Positions 1-8,700 of a DNA stretch of 64,000 bases are shown in pieces. Origin of the DNA: CAZCFB01 sp964511535 (GTDB lineage: Bacteria; Myxococcota_A; Polyangia; GCA-2747355; CAZCFB01); the NCBI GenBank assembly GCA_964511535.1, contig CAZEFW010000030.1, positions 1-64,000 on the forward strand. The letters are read 5' to 3'. Within the stretch, counting starts at the first letter, position 1. Every line of letters starts with the position of its first letter. The notes below the pieces were generated by a model. That model was not told the origin of the DNA. It saw only the letters and a list, made by a program, of their open reading frames with translations, and ran no database searches. The position numbers and the translations under genes were made by a program.

Positions 1-298
1 GGGGGTCGGGGTGGTGGGTGGGGGCGGCGGGCGGCGGGGGCGGGGGGGGGGGCGGGGGTGCGGGGGGGGGGGCGGGCGCGGGCGCGGGAGCGGGAGCGGG
101 AGCGGGTTTCTTTTCGGGCTCGGGCTTCTTTTCGGGCTCGGGCTCCTCCCAGGACGGCCGGGCCGGCGCCGGTGGGGGCCCGGCGTCCGGAGCGGCGCCC
201 GGCCCGGCGTCCGGGCTGGCCAGCGCGGCGGATGACGAAGCAAGCATTGAAAACAAAAGACAAAACGCCCAGTACTTCACTCTCATGAGGAGCTCCAT
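1..298 (-). CDS. Exported protein with Pro-rich linker, N-terminal part only
   Basis: Read on the minus strand from ATG 298 (alternative ATG 286) the frame is open to the left edge, so only the N-terminal ~99 residues are present. The second start gives a textbook signal peptide: MRVKYW, then a hydrophobic core ending near SAALA. A spacer rich in Pro, Ala, Gly and Asp follows, then a PEPEKK motif and (AP)n runs of the kind that span the periplasm in TonB-like or cell-wall proteins. ATG 298 has AGGA 6 nt upstream, and ATG 286 has GGAG at similar spacing. The last ~60 bases are G/C homopolymer-rich and the frame there is less certain. Function is unknown because the folded domain lies outside the window. 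Confidence 0.6.
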   Translation of the reverse strand, partial: MELLMRVKYWAFCLLFSMLASSSAALASPDAGPGAAPDAGPPPAPARPSWEEPEPEKKPEPEKKPAPAPAPAPAPAPPPAPPPPPPPPPPAAPTHHPDP

Positions 299-372
299 TG
301 AAGTCCTGCAAGAGATAGTCTGCCAGAGATGAGGAAATTTAAAAAATTGCCGCAGATTCCGGCGAGGTCCGC

Positions 373-807
373 TCAGGCGGAGTCGGCCACGAACCGCCGC
401 CTGAGCGCGCGCAACACCAGCCGCTGCCCCATGGCCTGGGTCCAGGGCGACAGCAGCCCGATGAGCATGGCCAGGTCCACCACCAGGGCAATGCCGAGGG
501 CCGACCGCGGCACCCACGGGGGCAAGGTGATGACGGTCAACATCAGAAACGACAGCCCCATGAGCAGCACGGCGCACAGGGCGGTGTAGATAAGCGGGTA
601 AAGGGAGGCCCCCGCGCCTCTGCCCATGGCGCACGCCGCCAGCTTGCGCACCTCCCACTCCTCCTCGCAGTTGGCGCACAGGTCGCCCGTTTCGGGCGTG
701 TGGCTCGGACACAGCGGCGCGCCGCACCGGGGGCAGGCGCCCTCTGCCATGTCGCCGCACTCCTGGCAGCGATGGTGAAGCGCGTTCTGTCGGTACGGGA
801 TGCTCAT
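373..807 (-). CDS. Small zinc-ribbon membrane protein
   Basis: 144 aa. The first ~50 residues hold paired Cys motifs (CQEC, CPRC, CANC) with a His between them, which looks like a zinc ribbon or B-box-like finger. Two or three hydrophobic segments follow (about residues 70-92 and 100-122), so the finger probably faces the cytoplasm from a membrane anchor. The C-terminus is basic (LRALRRRF). It is divergent from the exonuclease gene with only a short shared promoter region. The family is not recognised and the function is unknown. ATG 807 has no clear Shine-Dalgarno sequence. Confidence 0.6.
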   Translation of the reverse strand: MSIPYRQNALHHRCQECGDMAEGACPRCGAPLCPSHTPETGDLCANCEEEWEVRKLAACAMGRGAGASLYPLIYTALCAVLLMGLSFLMLTVITLPPWVPRSALGIALVVDLAMLIGLLSPWTQAMGQRLVLRALRRRFVADSA

Positions 808-819
808 CTTCTAATTAAG

Positions 820-825
820 TATAAT
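820..825 (+). promoter_or_regulatory. Perfect -10 box TATAAT
   Basis: TATAAT lies in an AT-rich patch between two divergent genes. It overlaps the first possible ATG (824) of the downstream exonuclease, so a transcript from this box would start near 832 and use ATG 869. No good -35 hexamer is visible. Confidence 0.45.
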
Positions 826-868
826 GGCAGCAGCCAATTGTTCACCGCTCATTGGAGCTTCCTCGCCC

Positions 869-2443
869 ATGCCACGCGACGCCGCCGCCAAAATTCGCGA
901 GATCCTTGTGGACCACCAGGTGGTTTCAGCCTTCCCTCCCCATGTAATGGCAGAGGTGGAGGCGCTGACCGAAGATCCGGGGATCGACGACCCGACGCTG
1001 GAGGACCTCACCGACCTGCCCTTCGTCACCATCGACTACGAGACTTCGAAGGATCTTGATCAGGCGCTGTTGATTCAACGTCACGGCGACGATGGATATT
1101 GCGTGCGCTACGCCCTGGCCGACGCGGCCCACTTCGTACGGCCCGGGACCGCGCTGTTCAGTGAGGCCCTGGCCCGCGGGGTGAGCCTGTACCTGCCAGG
1201 GTGCACCGTGCCCATGCTGCCCCCGGAGCTGTCCGAGGGGATCGTCTCGCTCAACGAGGGCGTGGACCGCCGGGCGCTGGTGTTCACCACCCATCTGGAT
1301 GCGCGCGGCCACATCCTGGAGACGCTGATCACCCGGGCGCGCATTCGCAGCCAGGCCAAGCTCTCCTACGACGGGGTGCAGGAGGCACAGGACGCCGGCT
1401 GGACCGGGCCCCTGGCCGGGCAGCCATTCACCCAGTCTCTCCAGCTGCTGCAGGAGGTGGGCGAGCTGCGCATGGCCGAGGCACGCCAGCGCGACGTGAT
1501 CTCGTTCAATCGCGAGGAGCTGGACGTGGAGGTCGTGGGAGCGAAGCTGCTGCTCACCAGCCGGCCCCGCAACATGGTCAGCCGCTACAACGAGCAGCTC
1601 TCCCTGCTGTGCAACGCCGAGGGCGGCAGGCTGATGCTGGGCGACGGCATGCCCGAGCCCCACGTGCAGCCGGTGTACCGCGTGCACGAGCCGCCCGAGC
1701 CGGACGGACTGGAGCGGCTGGAGAAGATCCTGCTGGCCCTGGCCCGGGCACACCGCTTGCCCGACGAGAAGCTCGGCTGGAGCCGCGGGCAGGAGAGCCT
1801 GGGAGATTTCCTGGACCGCATCCGCGCTGCGGGCCTGCCCCGCGCCCTGGTCCGCGCCGTGGAGCGCCAGACCCTCATCGCCAACAGCCCCTCACGTTTC
1901 ACCGCCAGGCCCGGGGTGCACTACGCCCTGGGCGTGAGGCCTTACGCGCGCTTTTCGGCGCCCATGCGCGAGATGGTGGGGGTGTTCACTCACAAGGAGG
2001 CGCTGGAGAAGCTGGGGCTGGCGCCGGTGATCCTGACCACCGAGGAGGATGAGCAGCTCAGAGAGCTGGTAATCCAGGCCGGCAACCAGGGCAAGGACCG
2101 GCAGCGCACCCTCGACCGGGCGGTCCGCCGGCTGGCGATTCACGAGCTGCTCAGCCGGGACCTCGGCATGCCAGAGCCGGAGCGTCCTGCTCGCGCCGGC
2201 ACCGTCATGGGCCTGCGCCCCTCGCGCGCATACCTGCAGCTGGAAGATCCGCCGGTGGAGCTGAAGGTCTACCGCGAGGATCTGGAGCGCTGGGCCGGCG
2301 CCTCCCTGGAGCTGTCCGAGGACGGAGTCGCCCTCATCACCACCGACGGCGAACCGCAGCTGCTCATGGGCGGCAAGCTGAACGTCCGGCTCATGAGCCA
2401 CGACAGAAAACGCCGCCGCTGGCGCCTCCAGCCCCTCCCCTGA
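869..2443 (+). CDS. RNase II/R-family 3'-5' exoribonuclease
   Basis: About 524 aa from ATG 869. This start has GGAG 11 nt upstream and avoids the TATAAT that overlaps ATG 824, the longer 539-aa alternative. The RNB catalytic signature is near the N-terminus: TIDYETSKDLDQA, with the Asp cluster that binds Mg2+ in RNase II and RNase R. A conserved core follows, and a C-terminal ~80-residue S1/OB-like segment (AGTVMGLRPSRAYLQLED through LMSHDRKRRRW). The N-terminal cold-shock domains of full-length RNase R are absent, as in the short RNB proteins of many proteobacteria. It should degrade single-stranded RNA processively in the cytoplasm. Its stop codon abuts a hairpin shared with the convergent gene. 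Confidence 0.85.
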   Translation: MPRDAAAKIREILVDHQVVSAFPPHVMAEVEALTEDPGIDDPTLEDLTDLPFVTIDYETSKDLDQALLIQRHGDDGYCVRYALADAAHFVRPGTALFSEALARGVSLYLPGCTVPMLPPELSEGIVSLNEGVDRRALVFTTHLDARGHILETLITRARIRSQAKLSYDGVQEAQDAGWTGPLAGQPFTQSLQLLQEVGELRMAEARQRDVISFNREELDVEVVGAKLLLTSRPRNMVSRYNEQLSLLCNAEGGRLMLGDGMPEPHVQPVYRVHEPPEPDGLERLEKILLALARAHRLPDEKLGWSRGQESLGDFLDRIRAAGLPRALVRAVERQTLIANSPSRFTARPGVHYALGVRPYARFSAPMREMVGVFTHKEALEKLGLAPVILTTEEDEQLRELVIQAGNQGKDRQRTLDRAVRRLAIHELLSRDLGMPEPERPARAGTVMGLRPSRAYLQLEDPPVELKVYREDLERWAGASLELSEDGVALITTDGEPQLLMGGKLNVRLMSHDRKRRRWRLQPLP

Positions 2444-2486
2444 AAAATGTCATATAGGGGGGTCAGACCCCCCTATATGACATTTT
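2444..2486. terminator. Near-perfect 21-bp hairpin between convergent genes
   Basis: Two 21-nt arms (2444-2464 and 2466-2486) pair completely around one A. Each arm begins or ends in AAAA/TTTT, so the stem can act as a terminator in both directions. The stop codon of the plus gene is the triplet just before it (2441-2443), and the stop of the minus gene is one base after it (2488-2490). The core GGGGTCAGACCCC also resembles REP-type palindromes mobilised by RAYT transposases. That link is from general knowledge and is not shown here. Confidence 0.75.
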
Positions 2487-2487
2487 A

Positions 2488-3921
2488 TCAGTCGGCCCAG
2501 TAGTACTTCTCCTTGTGGGTGCAGTTGATCAGCTTGAGCGGGAGTTTCAGCTCGTCGAGGGTGTCGAGCACCCGGGTGAGGCGGTCCCGGCGCTCGGCCT
2601 CGCAAAGCCCGTGGTCGTCGACCCACGCCTCGCGGCGCTTGTCGGTGACGCCCCATTGCTCCGGTTCTCGCGCCATGGCCGAACCCTGGAGCAACGCCAG
2701 GCTGGAGATGTTCAGCACCTTGAAGATGGCGGTGCGGTTGTTGCGCAGGAAGTCGATTGTGGCCTGCAGGTCCTGCTCGGTCTCACCCGGGAAGCCGACG
2801 ATGACGTTGATCCCCACCCGGATGCCCGCCTCGGCCGTGCGATGGATCACCTGCTCCGCCAGCTTCACGCTGTACGGTTTGCGCATGCGCCGCAGCACCT
2901 GATCCGAGCCGCTCTCGAAGCCGTAGTGCAGCTCGGCGCAGCCTGCGGCTTTCAGCTTGGCCAGCAGCTCGGGGGTCATCTCGGGACGGATCATGGCGTA
3001 GCTGGACCAGACCGGCTCCAGCCGGCGCGCCATGATGAGGTGGGCCAGCTCCGTCAGGCGGTCCATGTCGCCATTGCAGATCAGATCGTTGAAGGTGAAT
3101 ATCTTGCGCCCGTGGCGTCGCATGTGGTGCGCCATCTCCGCCACCGCGTGCGCGCCGCTGCGGCAGCGGAAGTCGGGCATCAGCTCACAGTCGATGCAGA
3201 ACACGCACCGCGCTGGGCAGCCCCGGCTGAAGGCGAACGGGAGCTCCTTGGAGGTGTACGATTCCAGGTCGAACTCCTCGTAGGTCGGGAACGGGATCCC
3301 ATCCAGGTTCGCCGGCGGAGGGCGCCTGAGGAAGCGCGCACTGTGCGGCTCCTGCTGCATCCATCTGGGGCCGGGGATGGCCCCTGGGATGGTCCCCGTG
3401 GGGCCATCCGAGAGCTCCCGGCGACAGATCTCGAGCAGCGTCTCCTCCCCCTCGCCCAGCACGAAGTGATCCACGGCGAACCGGTGCAGCGTTCCCTCCT
3501 CCAGCAAGGTCAGCACCTCCGGGCCTCCGAGCACGATGATCCGCCCGGGGGCCTCCTCGCGGATCCGCTCGGCCACCCACCGCACAGCGTGGCGATTGGC
3601 CGAGTTGATGAACAGCCCGACGACGCGCGTTTCCGAGGAGAGCACCTTCTCCACGGCCTGCTCCATGAGGATCTTCGCCGGGCCCAACAGCATGTGGTAC
3701 AGGGCCATCGGCTTGAGGTCCTCCAGCGTCCCGATGGTCCAAAGGTGCCCCAGCCCCTTTGGCTCTAGGTGCCGGAACGCGCGCACGTTCAGGTCCTCCA
3801 CCTCCACCCGCAGGCCCCCGGCGCGCAGGTAGGCCGCCAGGACCGCCAGATTGTAAGGCGGCCGCTCCACGCCCCAGAATGGGGGCAGCATGAGGGTGAC
3901 ATCCGGCCGACGGCGGAGCAT
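2488..3921 (-). CDS. B12-binding radical SAM protein
   Basis: 477 aa from ATG 3921. The frame is open further upstream, but that part lacks family features. The N-terminal third is a Rossmann-like B12-binding domain (PPYNLAVLAAYLRAGG, later VLGGPEV and LGEGEETL). The radical SAM domain follows with the cluster motif CPARCVFC at about residues 235-242, which ligates the [4Fe-4S] cluster that cleaves S-adenosylmethionine. YGFESGSDQVLRRM and GFPGET are typical of the barrel. Members methylate unactivated carbons or rearrange substrates; the substrate here is unknown. The gene stands alone on its strand. The window holds two other genes of this class. Confidence 0.85.
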   Translation of the reverse strand: MLRRRPDVTLMLPPFWGVERPPYNLAVLAAYLRAGGLRVEVEDLNVRAFRHLEPKGLGHLWTIGTLEDLKPMALYHMLLGPAKILMEQAVEKVLSSETRVVGLFINSANRHAVRWVAERIREEAPGRIIVLGGPEVLTLLEEGTLHRFAVDHFVLGEGEETLLEICRRELSDGPTGTIPGAIPGPRWMQQEPHSARFLRRPPPANLDGIPFPTYEEFDLESYTSKELPFAFSRGCPARCVFCIDCELMPDFRCRSGAHAVAEMAHHMRRHGRKIFTFNDLICNGDMDRLTELAHLIMARRLEPVWSSYAMIRPEMTPELLAKLKAAGCAELHYGFESGSDQVLRRMRKPYSVKLAEQVIHRTAEAGIRVGINVIVGFPGETEQDLQATIDFLRNNRTAIFKVLNISSLALLQGSAMAREPEQWGVTDKRREAWVDDHGLCEAERRDRLTRVLDTLDELKLPLKLINCTHKEKYYWAD

Positions 3922-3934
3922 GGCTCCATTGTAG

Positions 3935-4063
3935 CCTGACGCCCCGGAGGAGGTGGTGCACCGCATCACCCGCGAGCAGTACATCCTCTCCGGCGTGGTC
4001 TTCCCCTTGCCGCGGCCCCCGGACGCGACGCGCCCCACGGTGTGTCAGGTGTTGGAGTGGTGA
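3935..4063 (+). pseudogene. Possible C-terminal gene remnant
   Basis: After a TAG at 3932, an open frame of 42 codons runs to TGA 4061-4063. About 40 of the 42 codons end in G or C, the same strong bias as real genes here. There is no ATG, and GGAGGAG is followed too closely by GTG codons for normal initiation. The peptide (start EEVVHRITREQYI, end CQVLEW) matches no family I recognise. It may be the tail of a deleted gene or a very small gene. It lies opposite the 5' leader of the radical SAM gene. Confidence 0.3.
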
Positions 4064-4081
4064 GGGCGCCGCGCCGGCTCT

Positions 4082-5695
4082 CTACTGCAGCTCCAGCACG
4101 CCCAGCCGGTAAGGCGGGATCAGGTCGCGCCAGCCCAGGCGCGTCAGGTGCAGGTAGCCGCCGTCGCTCGACTCCACACCCCAGTCGGCCGCCACGAAGG
4201 GCGAGGTGATGCTCACGCCGGGGCGCAGCAGGTTGTAAAGCAGCGTCCCGTCGGGCAGCGATGCCACGGCGAAGTAGAGCAGGATCCCCTTGACCGCGGC
4301 CGTGGGCGCGGCCCCCGGCTTGATGCGCAAGATGCGCCCCATCTGGGGCGCGTCCACCACCAGCTCCAGCGCCTGCTTGAGCACCTCCGGCGTGGGCTTG
4401 AGCTGGGCGAACTCGAGCACGCGGTTGCCCGCCCCGGACACCAGCAGCTCGTCGCCCCGGGCCGCCAACATGAACGGGTAGAACCCGTCCGGCAGGATCA
4501 GCTGACGGTCCACCGTCATCTCCCCGGCGCCGCCTACCTTGACCCGCACCAGCCGGCTCAGGGTCCCCGCGTCGTCCTCACCCACCTCGTAGACGCTGCT
4601 GAGCACCTTGGCCTTGATCTGCTTCAGGCCGCGCTTGAGCTTCTCGCCGGCCACGCGGAAGTTCGGGCCCTGCAGCACCCACATGGCGCCCGGATCTTTG
4701 GGGTCGGCGGCCAGATCGATGGTCAGGGGCAGGCTCACCTCCCGGGCCAGCCGGAGCGTCCCCGTGACCCGGGGCTGGGTGGTTCCGTGGCCCGGCTTGA
4801 CCCGCACCAGCCGGTTGCCCCGGGCGTCCAGCAGCAGCACCGACTCGCCGCCCGGGGTCAGCTCCAGGTCGACGAACATCGGCTCCGGGCCCTCTGTCCG
4901 CGAGCCGAGGGGCACCATGGTCACCTGCTCGCCTCCGCCGGCGGGCACGAAGAGCAGCTCCTGCTCGCACGCCACCATCAGCACCTCCCGCCCCCCGGCG
5001 ACCAGCGCCCTGGGCCGGCTGCGCGACGCGATGGCGAAGCGCCCCACCGACTGCGGCCCGCCCGGCCCGCCGAGGTGGACGGTCCTGATGGACGCCCGGT
5101 ACCCCCGGCCCTCCTCGTGGGTCACCGCCTCGAGGGTGAACGCCAGCGCGCCCTCTGGCGACACCGCCACCGCCGCCACCCCGTCCACGGCCAGCTCCGC
5201 CGCGTCCTCGTCCACCGCCTGGTCCGAGCCCGGCCCGACGGGCACGAAGCGCATCACCTTGCCGTCCGGCTCGGCGGTCACGATGTAGCGGTGAACCTCC
5301 ACGCTCACCGACGCCTCCCCCCGTGGGGTGGTCACCGCCAGCCGGTGCCGCTTGCGCGGGTCGAGCCCGCGGGGCACACGCACAAGCAGCGAGCCGCCCC
5401 GCAGGAACCCAGCCACCGGCACCTGCAAACCACCCACCTTCACCCCGGACGCGCCGTGCAGGTTTTCGCCCACCACCGCCACCCACTCGCCGGGGGTAAA
5501 GCGGCCGTCCGATGCCACGGCGCTGATCTGGCCGCTGGACCGGATCGGCAGCCCCCCGAGGTCGGTCAGGCGGTGGATGACAGGCGCGCCGGCGCCCGGT
5601 TCGGGGGCTGTCACGCGCAGGTACGACAGCGGCGCGCAGCCCTGCCCCGTGGCCAGCGCCAGGAGCCCGGTGAACAGTACATGGGTTCGGATCAT
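4082..5695 (-). CDS. Exported beta-propeller-like protein with IPT/TIG-like domain
   Basis: 537 aa. The N-terminus is a signal peptide ending at ATGQGC, a weak lipobox, so it is probably exported and perhaps lipid-anchored. Residues ~55-125 resemble an IPT/TIG immunoglobulin-like fold (FTPGEWVAVVGENLHG, VRVPRGL, LAVTTPRGEA). The rest repeats short beta-strand units such as LLDARGNRLVRVKPG and LLVSGAGNRVLEF, which look like blades of a propeller. This matches surface proteins common in myxobacteria, with no enzymatic motif. It sits in the same direction as uvrA with 65 nt between them. The role is unknown. Confidence 0.6.
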   Translation of the reverse strand: MIRTHVLFTGLLALATGQGCAPLSYLRVTAPEPGAGAPVIHRLTDLGGLPIRSSGQISAVASDGRFTPGEWVAVVGENLHGASGVKVGGLQVPVAGFLRGGSLLVRVPRGLDPRKRHRLAVTTPRGEASVSVEVHRYIVTAEPDGKVMRFVPVGPGSDQAVDEDAAELAVDGVAAVAVSPEGALAFTLEAVTHEEGRGYRASIRTVHLGGPGGPQSVGRFAIASRSRPRALVAGGREVLMVACEQELLFVPAGGGEQVTMVPLGSRTEGPEPMFVDLELTPGGESVLLLDARGNRLVRVKPGHGTTQPRVTGTLRLAREVSLPLTIDLAADPKDPGAMWVLQGPNFRVAGEKLKRGLKQIKAKVLSSVYEVGEDDAGTLSRLVRVKVGGAGEMTVDRQLILPDGFYPFMLAARGDELLVSGAGNRVLEFAQLKPTPEVLKQALELVVDAPQMGRILRIKPGAAPTAAVKGILLYFAVASLPDGTLLYNLLRPGVSITSPFVAADWGVESSDGGYLHLTRLGWRDLIPPYRLGVLELQ

Positions 5696-5760
5696 GCCCC
5701 AGAGTAGCAGGTCGCGCTCCCCGCTTGTGTGAGCAGTTCACGCCCGTGAGGGGCCTCGCG

Positions 5761-8700
5761 TCAGGGCGCCAGGAACCGCCGCAGGTGCGGCGCGGTGAGG
5801 GAGCCCTCCTGCGTCAGCAAGCCGTCGCGCGGCCCCTGATAGACCAGCGCCCCGCCATGCTCGCCGCCCCCCGGGCCGAGATCGATGATCCAGTCCGCGC
5901 TGGCCACCACGTCGAGGTTGTGCTCGATGATCACCACCGTGTCCCCGCGATCCACCAGGCGCTGCAGCACCGCCAGCAGGCGGGCCAGATCGCTGGCGTG
6001 CAGCCCGGTGGACGGCTCGTCCATCAGATAGACCGCGCCCGCGCCCCCCTGCTTGCGCAGCTCCTCCACGAGCTTGACCCGCTGGGCCTCGCCCCCGCTC
6101 AGGGAGCCGGAGGGCTGCCCCAGGGTGAGGTAGCCCAGGCCGACGTCGCGCAGCAGCTCCAGCGGCCGCCGCGCCGCGGGCACCGCCTCGAACAGCTCCA
6201 GCGCCTCGTCCACGGTCAGCTCCAGCACGTCCGCCATGGACCGCCCCCGGTAGCGCACCGCCAGGGTGTCCGCGTTGTAGCGCCGCCCGTTGCACGCATC
6301 GCACGGCGCGTACACCTCTGGCAGGAAGCTCATCTCGTGCTTCACCCGGCCCTTGCCCTTGCAGTGCTCGCACCGCCCGCCCTTGACGTTGAACGAGAAG
6401 CGCCCCGGACCGAACCCGCGCACCCGCGCCTCGGGCAAACCCGCGAACAGCCCGCGCAGCTGGTTCATCAGCCCGACGTAGGTGGCGGGGATGCTCGCCG
6501 GCGTCTTGCCGATGGGCCGCTGATCGATCTCGCGCACCCGGCGCACGCCGGACGCCCCCTGCAGCTGCCCCAGCTCCGGCGCTTGCCCGGCCAGCCGCCG
6601 CCGCAGGCCCTCCCCCAGCACGTCCATCACCAGGCTGCTCTTGCCGCTGCCGCTGACCCCGGTCACCACGGTGAGCCGGCCCATGGGGATGGTCACGTCC
6701 AGCCCGCGCAGGTTGTGGTGGACCACGTCGCGCAGTTCCAGGGCCGGCGTCTCACCGTCCACCGGGCGCGCGCGGTGCATGGCCCGCTCCTCGCCCGCCC
6801 GGGCCAGGCTGCGGCCCGTGAGCGAGTCGGGGTGCGCCAGCGCCTCCTCCGACGGGCCCGATACGGTGACCTGCCCGCCGAGGGTCCCCCCGCCCGGCCC
6901 CATCTCCACCAGGTGATCCGCCTGGCGGATGGTGTCGTCGTCATGCTCCACCACCAGGACGGTGTTGCCCTGGTCCACCAGCCGGCGCAGGGCCTGCAGC
7001 AGGCGCTCATTGTCGTGCGGGTGCAGGCCGATGGTGGGCTCGTCCAGCACGTAGAGCACCCCCCGCAGATCGGCGCTGAGCTGGGCCGCCAGCCGGACCC
7101 GCTGGGCCTCTCCGCCGCTGAGGGTCGGGGCGGCGCGGGACAGGGCCAGGTACTCCAGGCCCACGCGCTCGAGGAACCGGCAGCGGGCGGCGATCTCGGC
7201 CAGGGCGCTGGCCGCCACCTCGCGCCGCGCGGGGGGCAGCGCCGCCTCGATGCGCGCCAGCTCCCGGGCCAGCGGGCCGGGGGGCATGGCCACCAGCTCG
7301 GTGATGCTCCGCTCGCCCAGCAGCACGGCCCGCGCCACCGGCCCGATGCGCGTGCCGTCGCAGGCGTCGCAGGGGGCGCCGGCAGCGGCGCCGGTCTCCT
7401 CGGTGGGCTCCAGCCCGGTCCCCTCGCATACCGCGCACCGGCCGGCCTGGCTGTTGAACGAGAAGATGCGCGGATCGGGCGGATCGAACCCGACGCCGCA
7501 GGCCGCGCAGTGCAGGTCCAGGCTGAGCCGGTCCGAGCGCTTGCGCCGGTCGGGCAGCAGCTGCACCGTACCGCCGCCCAGCTCCAGCGCCGCCTCCAGC
7601 GCCGCTTGCACCTCGGCCGCCGACTCCTGCGAGACCTTCAGCCGGGCCACCACGTACTGCACGTCATGCTCCCGGTAGCGGTCCAGCTCCGGCGCGGGCT
7701 CCAGCGGCGACACCTTCCGGTCCACTCGGACCTCCTGGTGACCCAGGGCGCGCCCTCGCTTGAACAGATCCCGGTGAAACCCCTTGCGCCCGCGAACCGC
7801 CGGCGCCATCACCCGCACCCGCTTGCCCTCGTACAGGTCGAGCACCTGCCGCGCCAGATCCGCCGGGGCCAGGCCGCTGACCCGCGCGCCGCAGGTGGGG
7901 CAGTGCTGCACGCCCACCCGGGCGTAGAGCAGCCGGAGGTAGTGATACACCTCGGTCATGGTGGCCACGGTGCTTCGAGGACCGCCGCGGGAGGTGAGCT
8001 GGCTGATGCACACCGTGGGCGGCACGCCGAGCAGCTCGTCCAGGTCCGGCCGCGCCACCTGCGCCACGTACTGGCGCGCGTAGGGGCTGAGGCAGTCCAT
8101 GAAGCGCCGCTGCCCCTCGGCGAACAGGACGTCGAAGGCGAGGCTGCTCTTGCCGCTGCCGCTCGGCCCGGTCACCACCACCAGGCGGTCCCGGGGGATC
8201 TCGACGGACAACGACTGCAGGTTGTTGACCCGGGCGCCGCGCACCTCCATGCCCTCCGGCGCCAGGGCGCCCGCCGGCCGCGCCCGGTCCGCCCCGGTGG
8301 CCGGGCGTTTCCCTGCCAGGTGCTCCGCCAGGAATCGCCCGGTGTGGCCCTCGCCCGTTGCCGCCAGCTCCGCCGGCGCGCAGGCGGCCATCACCCACCC
8401 CCCCTGCTCTCCCCCCTCGGGGCCCAGGTCGATGACCCAGTCCGCTGCGGCGATGAGGTCCAGGTGGTGCTCGATGACGATGACGGTGTTGCCCCGGTCC
8501 ACCAGCTGCTGGAGGTTCTCCACCAGCAGCTGGACGTCCCCCATGTGCAGCCCGGTGGTCGGCTCATCCAGCAGGAACAGCGCGCCGCTGGCCGGCTTGA
8601 GCGCCAGGTGCTTGGCCAGCTTGAGCCGCTGGCTCTCGCCGCCGCTCAGGGTGTTCAGCGGCTGCCCCAGGCTGAGGTAACCGAGCCCCACCTTTTGCAG

